Assembly (NCBI GenBank): GCA_016717115.1
Contig: JADKGE010000003.1
Span: 310,001 to 374,000, forward strand
Direction of reading: 5' to 3'
Source of the DNA: Actinomycetota bacterium
Lineage (GTDB): Bacteria > Actinomycetota > Actinomycetes > S36-B12
DNA: 64,000 nucleotides
The notes under the pieces were generated by a model, which did not search any database, was not told the DNA's origin, and saw only the letters and a program-made list of their open reading frames with translations. Within the stretch, counting starts at the first letter, position 1, and every line of letters begins with the position of its first letter. Positions 15,966-25,135 of the stretch are shown here, one piece after another. A program made the translations under genes and the position numbers.

Positions 15966-17429
15966 CTAACGAACGCGCAGCACGGCCTTGCCCTCGTTGA
16001 ATCCGGCCTTCTTCGCTGAGGCACCGGCCTTGCCCCGCGAGCCGGGAGCGACGATGGTCGCCTTGCCCGCGCCGTTCGTGGTGGCCGTCCGACCCCCGAA
16101 CTTCACGGAGACCCCGGAGACCGGGTCGCCAGCGTCGGTGACGGTGAAGGTGACGTCCGCGCCCCGACGCACGGGATTCGGTGAGCCCTTGATGCTCAGA
16201 GTGCGGACCGCCTGCGTGTGCCAGACGTTGACCTTCTCGGTCTTGTCGCTGGCCGTCGCGACGATGTCGAGGGTGCCGTCAGTGGCGGCCGTCGCGGTCT
16301 TCCACAGGTCGACCGTTCCTCGGGGCGCGCCCCACGTGCCCATCGCGCCGAACGCCGTGGCGGCCTTGTTCGTGTGCACCACCTTGATGCGGTCGCCCTG
16401 GGCGAAGGTGAGCCACAGTCGGCCGGAGGGGTCGGCCGACAGGCTCACCGCCGACGACTGAGGGGCGGGGACATCCATGGTGTCGCCCGTGCCGACGTGC
16501 CATACCCGGATCGAGGTGACGGAGGGGTAGCCCCTCGTGTAGGCGGCGTAGATGCCGCCGCCCGGTCGCCCGACGAGGGCGATGCGCTGGGTCGGTGCGA
16601 CGGAGTTCGTGCCGTAGTCGTTGGTGGTGATGGATCCCGGCGCCTGGGTGAACGCCCCTTGGGTCGGGAGGATCTGTCCGACCTGGACGCCCTGCTCGGC
16701 GGAACCGCTGGAGTTGCTGTAGAAGGCCGCGTACACCGCGCCCGTGGCCGGGTCGCGTGCGCCTGCTGCGTTGTAGGCGCAGCATCCCGTGAGGCCGAAA
16801 TGCCCGTCGGAACCGTCGGGTGCCGGGTCGGTGGGCGAGATGCCCGAGTGCCAGGAGACGCCGTTCGTGGTGCCGGCGTTGCCGACCCAGACGGGCGTTC
16901 CGGCATTGTCGACGATGTCGTTGCCGTAGGCCCCATAGGCGGTGGTGGTGTGGGAGAGCGTTCCGGCGCCGAGCGTGAAGGTCTGGCCGTCCGGAGATGT
17001 CGCGTAGTACTCGGCGCCGGAGGTGTACGGGGCGCCGGTGGTCGTGCTCTGCAGGCCGCTGAAGGCCAGGAAGCGCTGGCCACCGAGGGACATCAGTGCC
17101 GCGTTCTCCGTGACCGTCGACCAGTTGGAGATGATCTCGCGCGATGGCGTGGTGACGGCGCCCGCGCCGTCGACGATGGCCGTGTAGTAGTTCTCCCCGC
17201 TGGTGCCCTCGCCGTTCCAGACCACCTGAAGGGCCGAGCCGAAGCGGGCGACGGTCGGGATGTCGATGATCGACATCTTCGGCTTGGCGGTGGTCGAGGG
17301 GAACGCCGACAACTGTGTCCAGTCGCCCGGTGCGGCCATGGCAGCCGGTGCCATTCCCAGCGTCATCGCACCGGCGGCGAGCCCGGCGATGAGGGCGCGT
17401 CGCCATGGTCGTGAATGCGTGCTGGTCAT
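15966..17429 (-). CDS. Secreted protein with C-terminal Ig-like domain
   Basis: 487 aa. The N terminus has a twin-basic start and a hydrophobic core ending in AMA-AP, a standard signal peptide. The main body is Gly/Thr/Ser-rich with repeated strands such as AALQVVWNGEG-type and GGIYAAYTRG segments, suggesting a beta-propeller that reads like sialidase-type or exo-sugar-binding proteins, but no catalytic motif is visible. The last 90 residues (KGSPNPVRRGADVTFTVTD onward) look like a bacterial Ig-like fold ending in basic residues. A Cys pair (GCC) occurs near residue 212. I do not recognise a named family. Confidence 0.7.
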   Translation of the reverse strand: MTSTHSRPWRRALIAGLAAGAMTLGMAPAAMAAPGDWTQLSAFPSTTAKPKMSIIDIPTVARFGSALQVVWNGEGTSGENYYTAIVDGAGAVTTPSREIISNWSTVTENAALMSLGGQRFLAFSGLQSTTTGAPYTSGAEYYATSPDGQTFTLGAGTLSHTTTAYGAYGNDIVDNAGTPVWVGNAGTTNGVSWHSGISPTDPAPDGSDGHFGLTGCCAYNAAGARDPATGAVYAAFYSNSSGSAEQGVQVGQILPTQGAFTQAPGSITTNDYGTNSVAPTQRIALVGRPGGGIYAAYTRGYPSVTSIRVWHVGTGDTMDVPAPQSSAVSLSADPSGRLWLTFAQGDRIKVVHTNKAATAFGAMGTWGAPRGTVDLWKTATAATDGTLDIVATASDKTEKVNVWHTQAVRTLSIKGSPNPVRRGADVTFTVTDAGDPVSGVSVKFGGRTATTNGAGKATIVAPGSRGKAGASAKKAGFNEGKAVLRVR

Positions 17430-17469
17430 CGGGCTCTCCCTCGTCGCGGACGTCCGTCAACGCTCGACG

Positions 17470-18135
17470 CTAGTGGAGCGAGGACCTCGAGGGAAGGGCG
17501 ATGTCGGACATGGACAGGACACGGTGCGCAACCATCGTCGCTTCGGCCAGGTCGTGGGTCACGTGGAGGGCGCCGACCCCTTCGCGCCGAAGGGTCGCGG
17601 CCACGTCGCTCGCCAGGCGCTGGCGCAGTTCGACGTCGAGGGCGCTCAAGGGCTCATCCAGCAGGAGGACGGCAGGATGCGGTGCGAGGGCTCGGGCGAG
17701 CGCGACCCGCTGTGCTTGGCCGCCACTGAGCTCGTCGATCGATCTTCGCTCGTATCCGTCGAGGCCCAGCCAGTCGAGCAGCTCGCGAGAACGAGCGAGC
17801 GCCTCTGGCCGCGACAGACCCTGCCGGCGAAGTCCGTAGGAGACGTTGGCGACGACGTCGAGGTGAGGGAAGAGCAGCGGCTCCTGGAAGATGATGCCGA
17901 TGCCGCGCCGGTGGATCGGCACCCGCGTCACGTCGATTCCGTCGACGAGGATGCGTCCGCCCAGCGCAGGGGTCACCCCGGCGAGGGTCGTCAGGAGGGT
18001 GGACTTCCCGCTGCCGCTGGGGCCGAGGATGGCGACGATCTCGCCGGGCGCGACGGCCAGGTCGATGTGCTCGGCCACCACGTGGCCCGGGTAGCCGATC
18101 GCGAGGTCGACCGTGGCCAGTCGGCTCGGGATCAT
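17470..18135 (-). CDS. ABC transporter ATPase, thiamine type (ThiQ-like)
   Basis: 221 aa ABC ATPase: Walker A GPSGSGKST, Q-loop FQEPLLFPH, signature LSGGQAQRVALARAL, Walker B VLLLDEPLSALD and the switch HVTHD. It supplies ATP hydrolysis for the permease encoded immediately upstream (its ATG overlaps the permease stop by 4 nt). Because the operon begins behind a TPP riboswitch and includes a ThiB-like binding protein, its substrate is most likely thiamine or a phosphate ester. It lies on the cytoplasmic face of the membrane. Confidence 0.88.
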   Translation of the reverse strand: MIPSRLATVDLAIGYPGHVVAEHIDLAVAPGEIVAILGPSGSGKSTLLTTLAGVTPALGGRILVDGIDVTRVPIHRRGIGIIFQEPLLFPHLDVVANVSYGLRRQGLSRPEALARSRELLDWLGLDGYERRSIDELSGGQAQRVALARALAPHPAVLLLDEPLSALDVELRQRLASDVAATLRREGVGALHVTHDLAEATMVAHRVLSMSDIALPSRSSLH

Positions 18136-19751
18136 GTCGCCACCGCCGGGCGTCGGCGGCTCGGCCCGAGCCGGTCGACGAGCAGGACCATCGTCAGGGT
18201 GAGAGCGACCAGGACGACCGCGAGCACGGCTGCGACACCGTACGACTGCTCACCGGGCCGACTCAGCAACCGCACGATCTGAACGGGGACGGTGGGGCTC
18301 CCGGCTCGGGTGAGGAAGGAGGCGGCACCGAACTCGCCGAGGGACACGGCGCAGGCCAGACCAGCGGAGGCGAGCATGACAACCCGCAGGATCGACCCGT
18401 ACGCCGTCACGAAGGCCCGAGTGGGCCGGGCGCCGAGGGAGGCCGCGACGGCGAGCGCCCGGGCGTCGGTCGCCCTGAGCGCGGGCGCCACGACTGCGAC
18501 GACCAGTGGGACCGCCACGAGCGAATGGGCGATCGGGACAAGCAGCCCGGATGGCCGCAGATCAAGTGGCGGTCGACCGAACGCCAGCAGGGTGCCCAGT
18601 CCGAGCGTCGCCGACGAGATCCCCAGGGGGATGATCGCGAGGAGCGAGATCACTCGGGTGCGACCCCTCGTCAGGACGGCCACGGCGGCGAGACCACCGA
18701 CGACGCAGGCGACCAGCGCGCAGACGAGGGCGAAGCCGATCGACGTGCCCAGCGCCGCGAGCGGGGAACCGATGCGTGTGGTGCCGACGTCGACGGAACC
18801 CAGGCGAAGCCACCAGTCCAGGCTCCATCCGCCGGCCGACCTCACGGACGCGACCACCAAGGCGGCGATGGGAGCGGCGACGATCGCGTAGGAGAAGAGG
18901 GCCGTGGCGGTCACGGCCCAGCGAGCGGATCCTCCGGCCGGGACCGGGAGCAACGATGTGGGGCGCATGCGCCGTCGCACCGAGGTGCGGCCAGCCAGGG
19001 TGCCGGCCGCGAGAACTCCGGCGACGAGCACGAGTTGCACGATCGCGCTGGCGGCCGCGCCCGGGAAGTCGAGGAGAACCGAGGTCTGCCGCAGGATCTG
19101 CGACTCCAGCGTGCGGGTGCTCGAGTCGCCGAGGAGCAGGACGATGCCGAGGGAGGAGAAGGAGAAGATGAACACGACGGCAGCGCTGGAGGAGATGGCC
19201 GGCCTCAGCATGGGCAGGGTGACCGTGCGGAACGCGGTCCACCTCGTCGCGCCGAGGGTGCGAGCGACGTTCTCGTAGTGCCCGTCGTGCTGCGACCACT
19301 GCGAGCCGACGATCCGCACGACGACCGCCAGATTCACGTATGCGTGGGCGAGCACGACCAGCGCGAAGCCCTGCGGCACGCCGGGCCCCAGAAGAGCGCG
19401 GAAGGCCAGGGCCACGACCACTGTCGGCAGGACGAAGGGCACCGTCACCAACGCCTGCCCCAGTGCCCGACCGCGGAAGTCGTACCGCGACACCACGTTG
19501 GCGATGGGCAGGCCGACGATCAGGGCCATCAGGGTGCTGGCCATTGCCTGCAGGACCGCGAGCGGGACGACCTGCCAGGTACTCGATGCGATCAGCCGCT
19601 CGGCGCCTCCCGCGGAGGACACGTGCGCGCCCAGCACGCCCAGCGGATAGGCGAGGAAGACCGCCAGGAAGGCGGCCGGCAGGAGCCAGGCCCAGTTCAG
19701 CCAGCGGGGGGTGTTCAGCGGCCCATCACCGTGCCCCAGTCGGCCAGCCAC
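18132..19751 (-). CDS. ABC transporter permease, thiamine type (ThiP-like)
   Basis: 539 aa with about twelve membrane helices in two similar halves, each holding a binding-protein-dependent permease loop: E-N-V-A-R-T-L-G-A (about residues 165-175) in the first half and ALAVAASLGARPTRAF in the second. One fused two-lobe permease is the usual ThiP architecture. The GTG at 19751 overlaps the end of the binding-protein gene by 37 nt, so translation is coupled; a later start near the ThiB stop is possible. It moves substrate delivered by the lipoprotein below. Confidence 0.88.
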   Translation of the reverse strand: MAGRLGHGDGPLNTPRWLNWAWLLPAAFLAVFLAYPLGVLGAHVSSAGGAERLIASSTWQVVPLAVLQAMASTLMALIVGLPIANVVSRYDFRGRALGQALVTVPFVLPTVVVALAFRALLGPGVPQGFALVVLAHAYVNLAVVVRIVGSQWSQHDGHYENVARTLGATRWTAFRTVTLPMLRPAISSSAAVVFIFSFSSLGIVLLLGDSSTRTLESQILRQTSVLLDFPGAAASAIVQLVLVAGVLAAGTLAGRTSVRRRMRPTSLLPVPAGGSARWAVTATALFSYAIVAAPIAALVVASVRSAGGWSLDWWLRLGSVDVGTTRIGSPLAALGTSIGFALVCALVACVVGGLAAVAVLTRGRTRVISLLAIIPLGISSATLGLGTLLAFGRPPLDLRPSGLLVPIAHSLVAVPLVVAVVAPALRATDARALAVAASLGARPTRAFVTAYGSILRVVMLASAGLACAVSLGEFGAASFLTRAGSPTVPVQIVRLLSRPGEQSYGVAAVLAVVLVALTLTMVLLVDRLGPSRRRPAVAT

Positions 19752-20812
19752 GCCGGCAGGTTGTCGGCGACGGTGGGGGAGTCCAGTTGCAGTGGTCGGG
19801 TGACGGTCGCCGCGAACTGGGTGAACACGTCGGGCAGGGCGATGCCTGCTCGTGCGGGGAAGACGAACATGGACAGCGGAACGTCACGTTGCACCGGGGT
19901 GGAGATCAGCCAGTCGACCACGGCGCGGGCCCCGGCCGGGTTGGCGGCGCCGGCCAGGACCCCCGCGTACTCGACCTGCCGGTAGCAGCCGTCGGTCATG
20001 ACCGACGTCGACGGCTCGGTGGGCTTGGGGTCGGCGGCGTAGACGATCTCCGCCGGTGGGCTGGTGGCGTAGGACACGACGAGCGGACGGTCACCCGATC
20101 CGCCACCCGCGGTGAAGTCGCCCGTGTACGCGTCGGTCCAGGAACCTGCGACCTTCACTCCGTTCTCCCGCAGCGACGTCCAGTAGTCCTTCCAGTCGTC
20201 CCCGTAGCGCGCGATGGTCGCGAGGAGGAACGCCAACCCCGGTGATGATGTCCCGGGATCCTCGACGACGAGCAGGTCCCGGTAGGCGGGTGCGATCAGG
20301 TCGTCCAGCGTGGTGGGCGGCGGCACATCGTTCTCTTCGAAGAAGCTGTCGTCGACGTTGACGCACACGTCGCCGTAGTCGACGGGCGTGACGAGGCCGT
20401 CGGCCGTGTCGGTCGCCAGCGCCGGCTCGAGCGCACCGAGGTCGCTCGGCGAGTACGGCTCGAACACTCCCGCGGAGAGGGCCCGGCTCACGAGCGTGTT
20501 GTCGACGCCGAACAGGACATCGGCGGTGGGCGAGCCCGCCGCCAGCACGGCGCCGGCGACCATCGCACCCGCGTCCCCCGCGGTGATGATCTCGAGGGTC
20601 AGCCCCGTCTCCTTGGTGAAGTCCGCCAGCAGCGACTCGGAGACCACGAAGGAGTCGTGGGTGAGCAGGGTGACCGTGGTGGGCGCCGGGGTCGAAGACT
20701 CCGACGATCCCTGGGCGGCCGGGGTCGATCCGCAGGCCGTCACCAGGGCGACGACGCTGAGGGCTACGGCGCTGCCCGTGATGCGCCTTTGGTATCTGAC
20801 GTTGCCGACCAT
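19715..20812 (-). CDS. thiB: Thiamine ABC transporter substrate-binding lipoprotein (ThiB/TbpA-like)
   Basis: 365 aa. The signal peptide ends in a lipobox (LVTACG, Cys about 27), so the mature protein is anchored on the outer face of the membrane. The fold is that of ThiB-type binding proteins: VTLLTHDSFVVSESLLADF, PTADVLFGVDN, VTPVDYGDVCVN and the Ser/Tyr-rich pocket region VVSYATSPPAEIVY. It captures thiamine, TMP or TPP and hands it to the fused permease. The TPP riboswitch upstream and the GGAGGGAC ribosome site support the assignment. First gene of a three-gene operon. Confidence 0.9.
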   Translation of the reverse strand: MVGNVRYQRRITGSAVALSVVALVTACGSTPAAQGSSESSTPAPTTVTLLTHDSFVVSESLLADFTKETGLTLEIITAGDAGAMVAGAVLAAGSPTADVLFGVDNTLVSRALSAGVFEPYSPSDLGALEPALATDTADGLVTPVDYGDVCVNVDDSFFEENDVPPPTTLDDLIAPAYRDLLVVEDPGTSSPGLAFLLATIARYGDDWKDYWTSLRENGVKVAGSWTDAYTGDFTAGGGSGDRPLVVSYATSPPAEIVYAADPKPTEPSTSVMTDGCYRQVEYAGVLAGAANPAGARAVVDWLISTPVQRDVPLSMFVFPARAGIALPDVFTQFAATVTRPLQLDSPTVADNLPAWLADWGTVMGR

Positions 20813-20815
20813 GTC

Positions 20816-20910
20816 GTCCCTCCGCTGGCATTACCCAGATCAGGTTCATGGGTCGGCAGCAGCGGCTGCCCTCTCAGCCCGCCGATCTCGCGAGCTCCCC
20901 GGATAGGGAC
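20816..20910 (-). promoter_or_regulatory. TPP riboswitch (THI element)
   Basis: The minus strand carries all conserved parts: CGGGGAGC, GGGCTGAGAGGGC, and CCTGATCTGGGTAATGCC followed by AGCGGAGGGA. GTCCCT at the 5' end (20905-20910) can pair with AGGGAC at the 3' end (20816-20821) to close P1. The 3' arm of P1 overlaps the purine-rich ribosome site of the thiB gene 3 nt from its ATG, which points to control of translation: TPP binding stabilises P1 and hides the site. Confidence 0.95.
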
Positions 20911-20966
20911 AGGCTAGTCCTCCATCGGGGCCGCGAGGACGGGCCGCCTCTGGAAGGGTGTCCCTC

Positions 20967-21410
20967 ATGGAGGACACCGATCGACAGATCATCACCTTGC
21001 TGAGCACCGACGGCAGAATGTCCTTGGCCGACATCGCCCGCGAGACGGGCCTGTCCACGTCGGCCCTCCATCAGCGGGTCAGGCGACTGGAGCAGCGGGG
21101 CCTCATCATCGGGTACCGCGCCGAGGTCGACTACCGAGCCGTGGGGCTGCCTCTTGCGGCCTTCGTCTCGTTGACACCGATCGATCCGGCCGCGCCGGAT
21201 GACGTCCCCGAACGGCTGGAGGGAATCTCGGAGATCGAGGCCTGCTGGTCTGTGGCTGGCTCGGAGGCGTACATCCTCAAGGTCCGGGTCGTCGAGCCGG
21301 CGGATCTGGAGGATCTCCTCGGTCGGATCCGGTCGGCGGCGAACGTGTCGACGCGCACCACGATCGTGCTCTCGACGCCCTTCGAGAACAGGCCGCCCGT
21401 CCTTCCATGA
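20967..21410 (+). CDS. Lrp/AsnC family transcriptional regulator
   Basis: 147 aa. An N-terminal winged helix-turn-helix (DTDRQIITLLSTDGRMS, ARETGLSTSALHQRVRRLEQ) is followed by an ACT-like RAM domain (IEACWSVAGSEAYILKVRV) that in relatives binds amino acids and drives oligomer formation. AAGGG lies 8-9 nt before the ATG at 20967; a GTG three codons upstream is also open. It is divergent from the thiamine transporter operon and precedes the bPH2 genes. Target genes cannot be told from the sequence. Confidence 0.92.
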   Translation: MEDTDRQIITLLSTDGRMSLADIARETGLSTSALHQRVRRLEQRGLIIGYRAEVDYRAVGLPLAAFVSLTPIDPAAPDDVPERLEGISEIEACWSVAGSEAYILKVRVVEPADLEDLLGRIRSAANVSTRTTIVLSTPFENRPPVLP

Positions 21411-21447
21411 TCCGGGGTTGGCTGCTGGCCCCCGTTAACCTTGTGGG

Positions 21448-21948
21448 ATGGCCGATCGAACGAATGAGGCGTTCACGTCCGGCGACGAGTGGACACCTGT
21501 CTCGAGCAAGCTGACCACCGCGCGTCGGCTGCTACTGGGCCTCGCCTACCTCCTCGTGATCGCTGGGGTGGTGGCGCTGTTCGTCATCGGGCGAGTCCCC
21601 GAGTTCGTGGCGTGGACCGGGCTGGCCGTCGCCTTGGTGGGCTTCATCTGGCTGTGGTGGCTCATCGGGCGCCGCGTCCGGTCCTTCGGCTACTCGGAGC
21701 GAGGGGACGACCTCCTCGTCACGAGCGGCATCATGTTCCGCCGGCTGGTCATCGTGCCGTACGGCCGGATGCAGCTCGTCGACGTCAAGGCGGGTCCGAT
21801 CGACCGCTGGATGGGCCTGACGACGGTCCAGCTCCACACCGCCGCGGCCACGACCGACGCGGCCATCCCCGGCCTGGAGCCGCAGATCGCCGCGGACCTG
21901 CGGGACCGCCTCGCCCGGCGCGGCGAGCAGCGATCTGCCGGACTGTGA
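21448..21948 (+). CDS. bPH2 (bacterial PH) domain membrane protein, YdbS-like
   Basis: 166 aa. Two membrane helices (about residues 28-70) precede a bacterial pleckstrin-homology type 2 domain with the hallmark DDLLVTSGIMFRRLVIVPYGRMQ and VDVKAGPIDRWMGLTTVQLHT. Together with the next gene it matches the YdbS-YdbT pair found across Gram-positive bacteria; loss of YdbST in Bacillus alters sensitivity to membrane-acting antibiotics, but the mechanism is unknown. TAACCT ends 6 nt before the ATG, so the message is probably leaderless. Confidence 0.88.
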   Translation: MADRTNEAFTSGDEWTPVSSKLTTARRLLLGLAYLLVIAGVVALFVIGRVPEFVAWTGLAVALVGFIWLWWLIGRRVRSFGYSERGDDLLVTSGIMFRRLVIVPYGRMQLVDVKAGPIDRWMGLTTVQLHTAAATTDAAIPGLEPQIAADLRDRLARRGEQRSAGL

Positions 21949-21950
21949 CC

Positions 21951-23381
21951 ATGCCCGAACCGGAGCCCAGCCGGTCACCGCTGCCGTCGGCTGTCGGTGA
22001 CGACCTCGGTCTCGGTCTGACCATCCCCGGGCGCGGATCCGTCGATGAAGCCGGCCGCCGACAGGTCCATCCGATCTCACCGCTCGTCCATGGGGTGGGT
22101 GCCCTGCCCATCGGTTTCGTCATCGTGTTCGCCATGTCGGCGGGCGCCTTCGGGAGGTGGGGGCTGTCCGCGGGCGCGGTGATCGTCCTGCTCCTGATCG
22201 CCCTTCCCCTCGTCGTCGGGGCGTGGTCATACGTCGGCTGGCGGAACCTGTGGTTCTGGTTCGACGAGGACGGCGACTTCCGCGTCGACTCGGGCGTGCT
22301 GACCAAGCAGCAACGTCGCCTGCAGCTCAGCCGGCTCCAGTCGGTCGACGTGGCTCAGCCGCTCGTCGCGCGCCTGTTCTCGATGGCTGAGCTCACCGTC
22401 GAGGTGGCGGGAACGCAGGGCTCCCGGGTGAAGCTGCAGTTCCTTCAGCTCGCCGATGCTCGCGCCCTGCGGAGCGAGCTGCTGGCGCGAGCCGCCGGAC
22501 TACGGCACGACGTGGGCGAGGCGCCCGAGGAGCCCGTGGCCACCGTGGCCCCACGCGACCTCGCCGTCTCGCTCCTGCTGCGCACGACGACCGCCTTCCT
22601 GCTCCTGCTGACCGCTGTGATCGTCGTCGGGACCGTCTGGAGCAGCGGGTGGGGTGGGCTCGTCCTAGCCCTGTTCACCGGTGGCCTGCCCGTGCTCATG
22701 GTCGTCGCCGAGTTCATCAAGTACTTCAACTTCACCGTGAGTCGGTCACCTGACGGGCTCCGGCTGCGGTTCGGGATGGCGAAGACGGAGACGCGCACCG
22801 TGCCGCCAGGTCGGGTGCAGGCCATCGAGTACGTCGAGCCGCTCCTGTGGCGGCACTGGGGATGGGTGCGCCTGCGGGTGAACATCGCCGGCGTCGGCGG
22901 CGAGGACTCGGGTGGTCAGAAGGAGGAGACGATCCTCGTCCCCGTGGCGACGCGAGCGGTGGCCGATGACATCGTCCAGCGGGTGCTGCCCGGTCTTGAT
23001 CTGGGCGCTCTCAGCTGGACGACCGCGCCCGAGCGGAGCCGGCGGCGTTCTCCCATCCAGTGGCGCAACCTGGGCGTGGCGTGGGACGGATCGGTGTTCG
23101 CCACGCGCTGTGGTCGGCTCACCCGGCGCCTCACGGTGATCCCTCATGCCCGCACCCAGTCGGTCCGACTCACTCAGGGACCCTGGGAGCGCGCCCTCGA
23201 TCTCGCGAGCGTCCACGTCGACTCGACACCCGGCCCGGTCAAGGTCTCCGGCCTGCACCTCGATGCGGTGGCCGCGCGAACGATCGCCGACGAGCAGTCG
23301 GCCCGTGCCGAGCGGGGTCGGTCCGAGGACCGGTCCATTCGCTGGGCGGCAGGAGACGACGGCGACGACGCCGGTCCGTGA
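21951..23381 (+). CDS. Multi-domain bPH2 membrane protein, YdbT-like
   Basis: 476 aa. A Pro-rich start leads into two helices, a bPH2 domain (RVDSGVLTKQQRRLQLSRLQSVDV), two more helices (about residues 200-250), a second domain (RFGMAKTETRTVPPGRVQ, AIEYVEPLLWR) and a third (ATRCGRLTRRLTVIPHARTQS). This three-domain layout is that of YdbT, the partner of YdbS. The ATG follows the previous stop by 2 nt; GTG at 21945 would overlap it by 4 nt. The two proteins are expected to form a membrane complex of unknown ligand. Confidence 0.85.
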   Translation: MPEPEPSRSPLPSAVGDDLGLGLTIPGRGSVDEAGRRQVHPISPLVHGVGALPIGFVIVFAMSAGAFGRWGLSAGAVIVLLLIALPLVVGAWSYVGWRNLWFWFDEDGDFRVDSGVLTKQQRRLQLSRLQSVDVAQPLVARLFSMAELTVEVAGTQGSRVKLQFLQLADARALRSELLARAAGLRHDVGEAPEEPVATVAPRDLAVSLLLRTTTAFLLLLTAVIVVGTVWSSGWGGLVLALFTGGLPVLMVVAEFIKYFNFTVSRSPDGLRLRFGMAKTETRTVPPGRVQAIEYVEPLLWRHWGWVRLRVNIAGVGGEDSGGQKEETILVPVATRAVADDIVQRVLPGLDLGALSWTTAPERSRRRSPIQWRNLGVAWDGSVFATRCGRLTRRLTVIPHARTQSVRLTQGPWERALDLASVHVDSTPGPVKVSGLHLDAVAARTIADEQSARAERGRSEDRSIRWAAGDDGDDAGP

Positions 23382-23387
23382 CGTCGC

Positions 23388-24428
23388 TCAGCCGGACGCA
23401 GCCATCTCCGCACCGATCGCGGTGGCGAAGGCGTCGACGTCGCTCTCGCTGGTGTCCCAGGAGCACATCCACCGCACTTCGCCGGTGCCCTGATCCCACG
23501 TGTAGAACCGGAAGCGCTCCTGGAGCCGGGCGGTGACATCGGTCGGGAGCACGGCGAAGACCGCATTGGCCTGCACCGGGCGCACCACGGCCACACCCGG
23601 GATCTGCCGTACGCGCTCCTCGAGCAGGCGGGCCATGGCGTTGGAGTGCCGGGCGTTGCGCAGCCACAGATCGTCGGACAGGAGCGCCACCAACTGCGCG
23701 CTGATGAAGCGCATCTTGCTCGCGAGCTGCATCGAGGACTTGCGGAGGAAGTCGACCCCGGGTGCGGCCGCCGGATTGAGCACGATGACCGCCTCACCCA
23801 GCATCAGGCCGTTCTTCGTGCCGCCGAACGACACCACGTCGATGCCGGCGTCGGTGGTGAACTCGCGCAGTCCGGTGCCCAGGGAAGCCGCGGCATTCGC
23901 GATACGGGCTCCGTCGATGTGCACTCCCATGCGCATCGAGTGCGCGTGGTCGGCGATGACGGCGACCTCATCGACCGAGTACAGGGTTCCCAGCTCGGTG
24001 GACTGGGTGATGGTGACGGCGCCGGGCTGGGCCCGATGGACATCGCCGAATCCCCAGGCCTGGAGGTCGATCAGGTCGGGAGTGATCTTGCCATCGGGTG
24101 TCGGGATCGTCCACAGCTTGAGTCCGGCCCCATGCTCGGGCGCGCCACCCTCGTCGACGTTGACATGTGCCGTCGCGGCGCATACGACGGCTTCCCACCT
24201 GCGGGTCATGGCCTGCAGCGCGACCACATTCGCGCCAGTTCCGTTGAAGACGGGGAAGATCTCCGCGATCGGACCGAAGTGGTCCTTGACGAGGTCGGTC
24301 AGCCGGGTCGACGTCGCATCGTCGCCGTACGCCACGTCGTGCCCGACGTTCACCTCGTTGATGGCGGCCATCACCTCGGGGTGGATCCCCGCGTAGTTGT
24401 CGCTCGCGAAGCCGCGCCACGTCGTCAT
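23388..24428 (-). CDS. Threonine aldolase family PLP enzyme
   Basis: 346 aa. Beta-eliminating lyase/threonine aldolase fold: FASDNYAGIHPEV, FNGTGANVVAL, THVNVDEGG-type His/Asp region, HIDGARIANAA, and the PLP lysine in VVSFGGTKNGLM. Typical members cleave L-threonine or allo-threonine to glycine and acetaldehyde. Here it is the last gene of an operon with an SDR and a DUF6421 protein, overlapping the SDR stop by 4 nt, so the physiological substrate may differ. The reading frame extends far upstream, but the ATG at 24428 begins the conserved domain. Confidence 0.88.
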   Translation of the reverse strand: MTTWRGFASDNYAGIHPEVMAAINEVNVGHDVAYGDDATSTRLTDLVKDHFGPIAEIFPVFNGTGANVVALQAMTRRWEAVVCAATAHVNVDEGGAPEHGAGLKLWTIPTPDGKITPDLIDLQAWGFGDVHRAQPGAVTITQSTELGTLYSVDEVAVIADHAHSMRMGVHIDGARIANAAASLGTGLREFTTDAGIDVVSFGGTKNGLMLGEAVIVLNPAAAPGVDFLRKSSMQLASKMRFISAQLVALLSDDLWLRNARHSNAMARLLEERVRQIPGVAVVRPVQANAVFAVLPTDVTARLQERFRFYTWDQGTGEVRWMCSWDTSESDVDAFATAIGAEMAASG

Positions 24429-25135
24429 GCGGAAGCCGTCCCCGTCGTCAGGTCGAGGCGGGTGCCGTTGTCGATCGGCGTCGTGGCGGCGTGGGCGATG
24501 GCTGACGCAAGATCGCGCACATGGGTGTACCCCGGCCAGGACTTCTCCGGGTCGGCCGCGACCATCCGGTCGGTCAGGAGCGCCTTGACGGCGACCGTGA
24601 CCGATGCTGACGCGGTGCCCCGGAAGTAGTCGGCCACGCCCTCCATCCACGCCTCGGCTGCGCGCTTGGCCGCCGCGTAGGCGATGTTGCCTGCCGTGGG
24701 TGTGGCGGCAGCCGTGCTCGTGACCATGAAGATCCGCCCGGCCTCGGCCGACTTCACGGTCGGGCCGAAGACAGCGGTCAGGGAGGCGAGGGTGCCGACC
24801 ACGGGCGGGTGGAGGGCGTTCCAGTTGTCGACCGACGTGAGGCCGAGGCCTGGAGAGCCGCGCCAGCCGCCGACGAGATGGACCACGACGTCCGCCCGGC
24901 CAAGGCGCGCGACCACGTCGTCGTGCAGGGCAACGACGGCGGTGACGTCGAGGAGATCGATGCCGTGGGCTTCGGCGGAGCGGCCCCCGGCGGTCACGGT
25001 GTCGGCGGCGGCCTGGGCGGACTCCAGCCGGGAATCCAGGATCACGACATGGAAGCTCTCGGCCGCCAGGGCGAGCGCGGCCGCCTCCCCGGCTCCGCCT
25101 GCTCCGGCGACGATGGCTACTCGGCCCGCCGTCAC
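24425..25135 (-). CDS. SDR family NAD(P)-dependent oxidoreductase
   Basis: 236 aa. Rossmann-fold short-chain dehydrogenase: the nucleotide loop reads VAIVAGAGGAGEAAALAL rather than the classical TGxxxGxG, followed by DLLDVTAV and HLVGGWRGSP. The catalytic Tyr-Lys pair is YAAAK (about residue 153) with MVTSTAAA providing the Ser. GTG at 25135 overlaps the DUF6421 stop; its own stop overlaps the aldolase start. Fixed order with those two genes implies a shared pathway, perhaps oxidising a beta-hydroxy product; this is inference. Confidence 0.85.
   Translation of the reverse strand: MTAGRVAIVAGAGGAGEAAALALAAESFHVVILDSRLESAQAAADTVTAGGRSAEAHGIDLLDVTAVVALHDDVVARLGRADVVVHLVGGWRGSPGLGLTSVDNWNALHPPVVGTLASLTAVFGPTVKSAEAGRIFMVTSTAAATPTAGNIAYAAAKRAAEAWMEGVADYFRGTASASVTVAVKALLTDRMVAADPEKSWPGYTHVRDLASAIAHAATTPIDNGTRLDLTTGTASA

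Noticed and set aside
21489..21950. Upstream part of the YdbT-like frame
   Set aside because: It overlaps the YdbS-like gene in a different frame and is Arg-rich shadow sequence.
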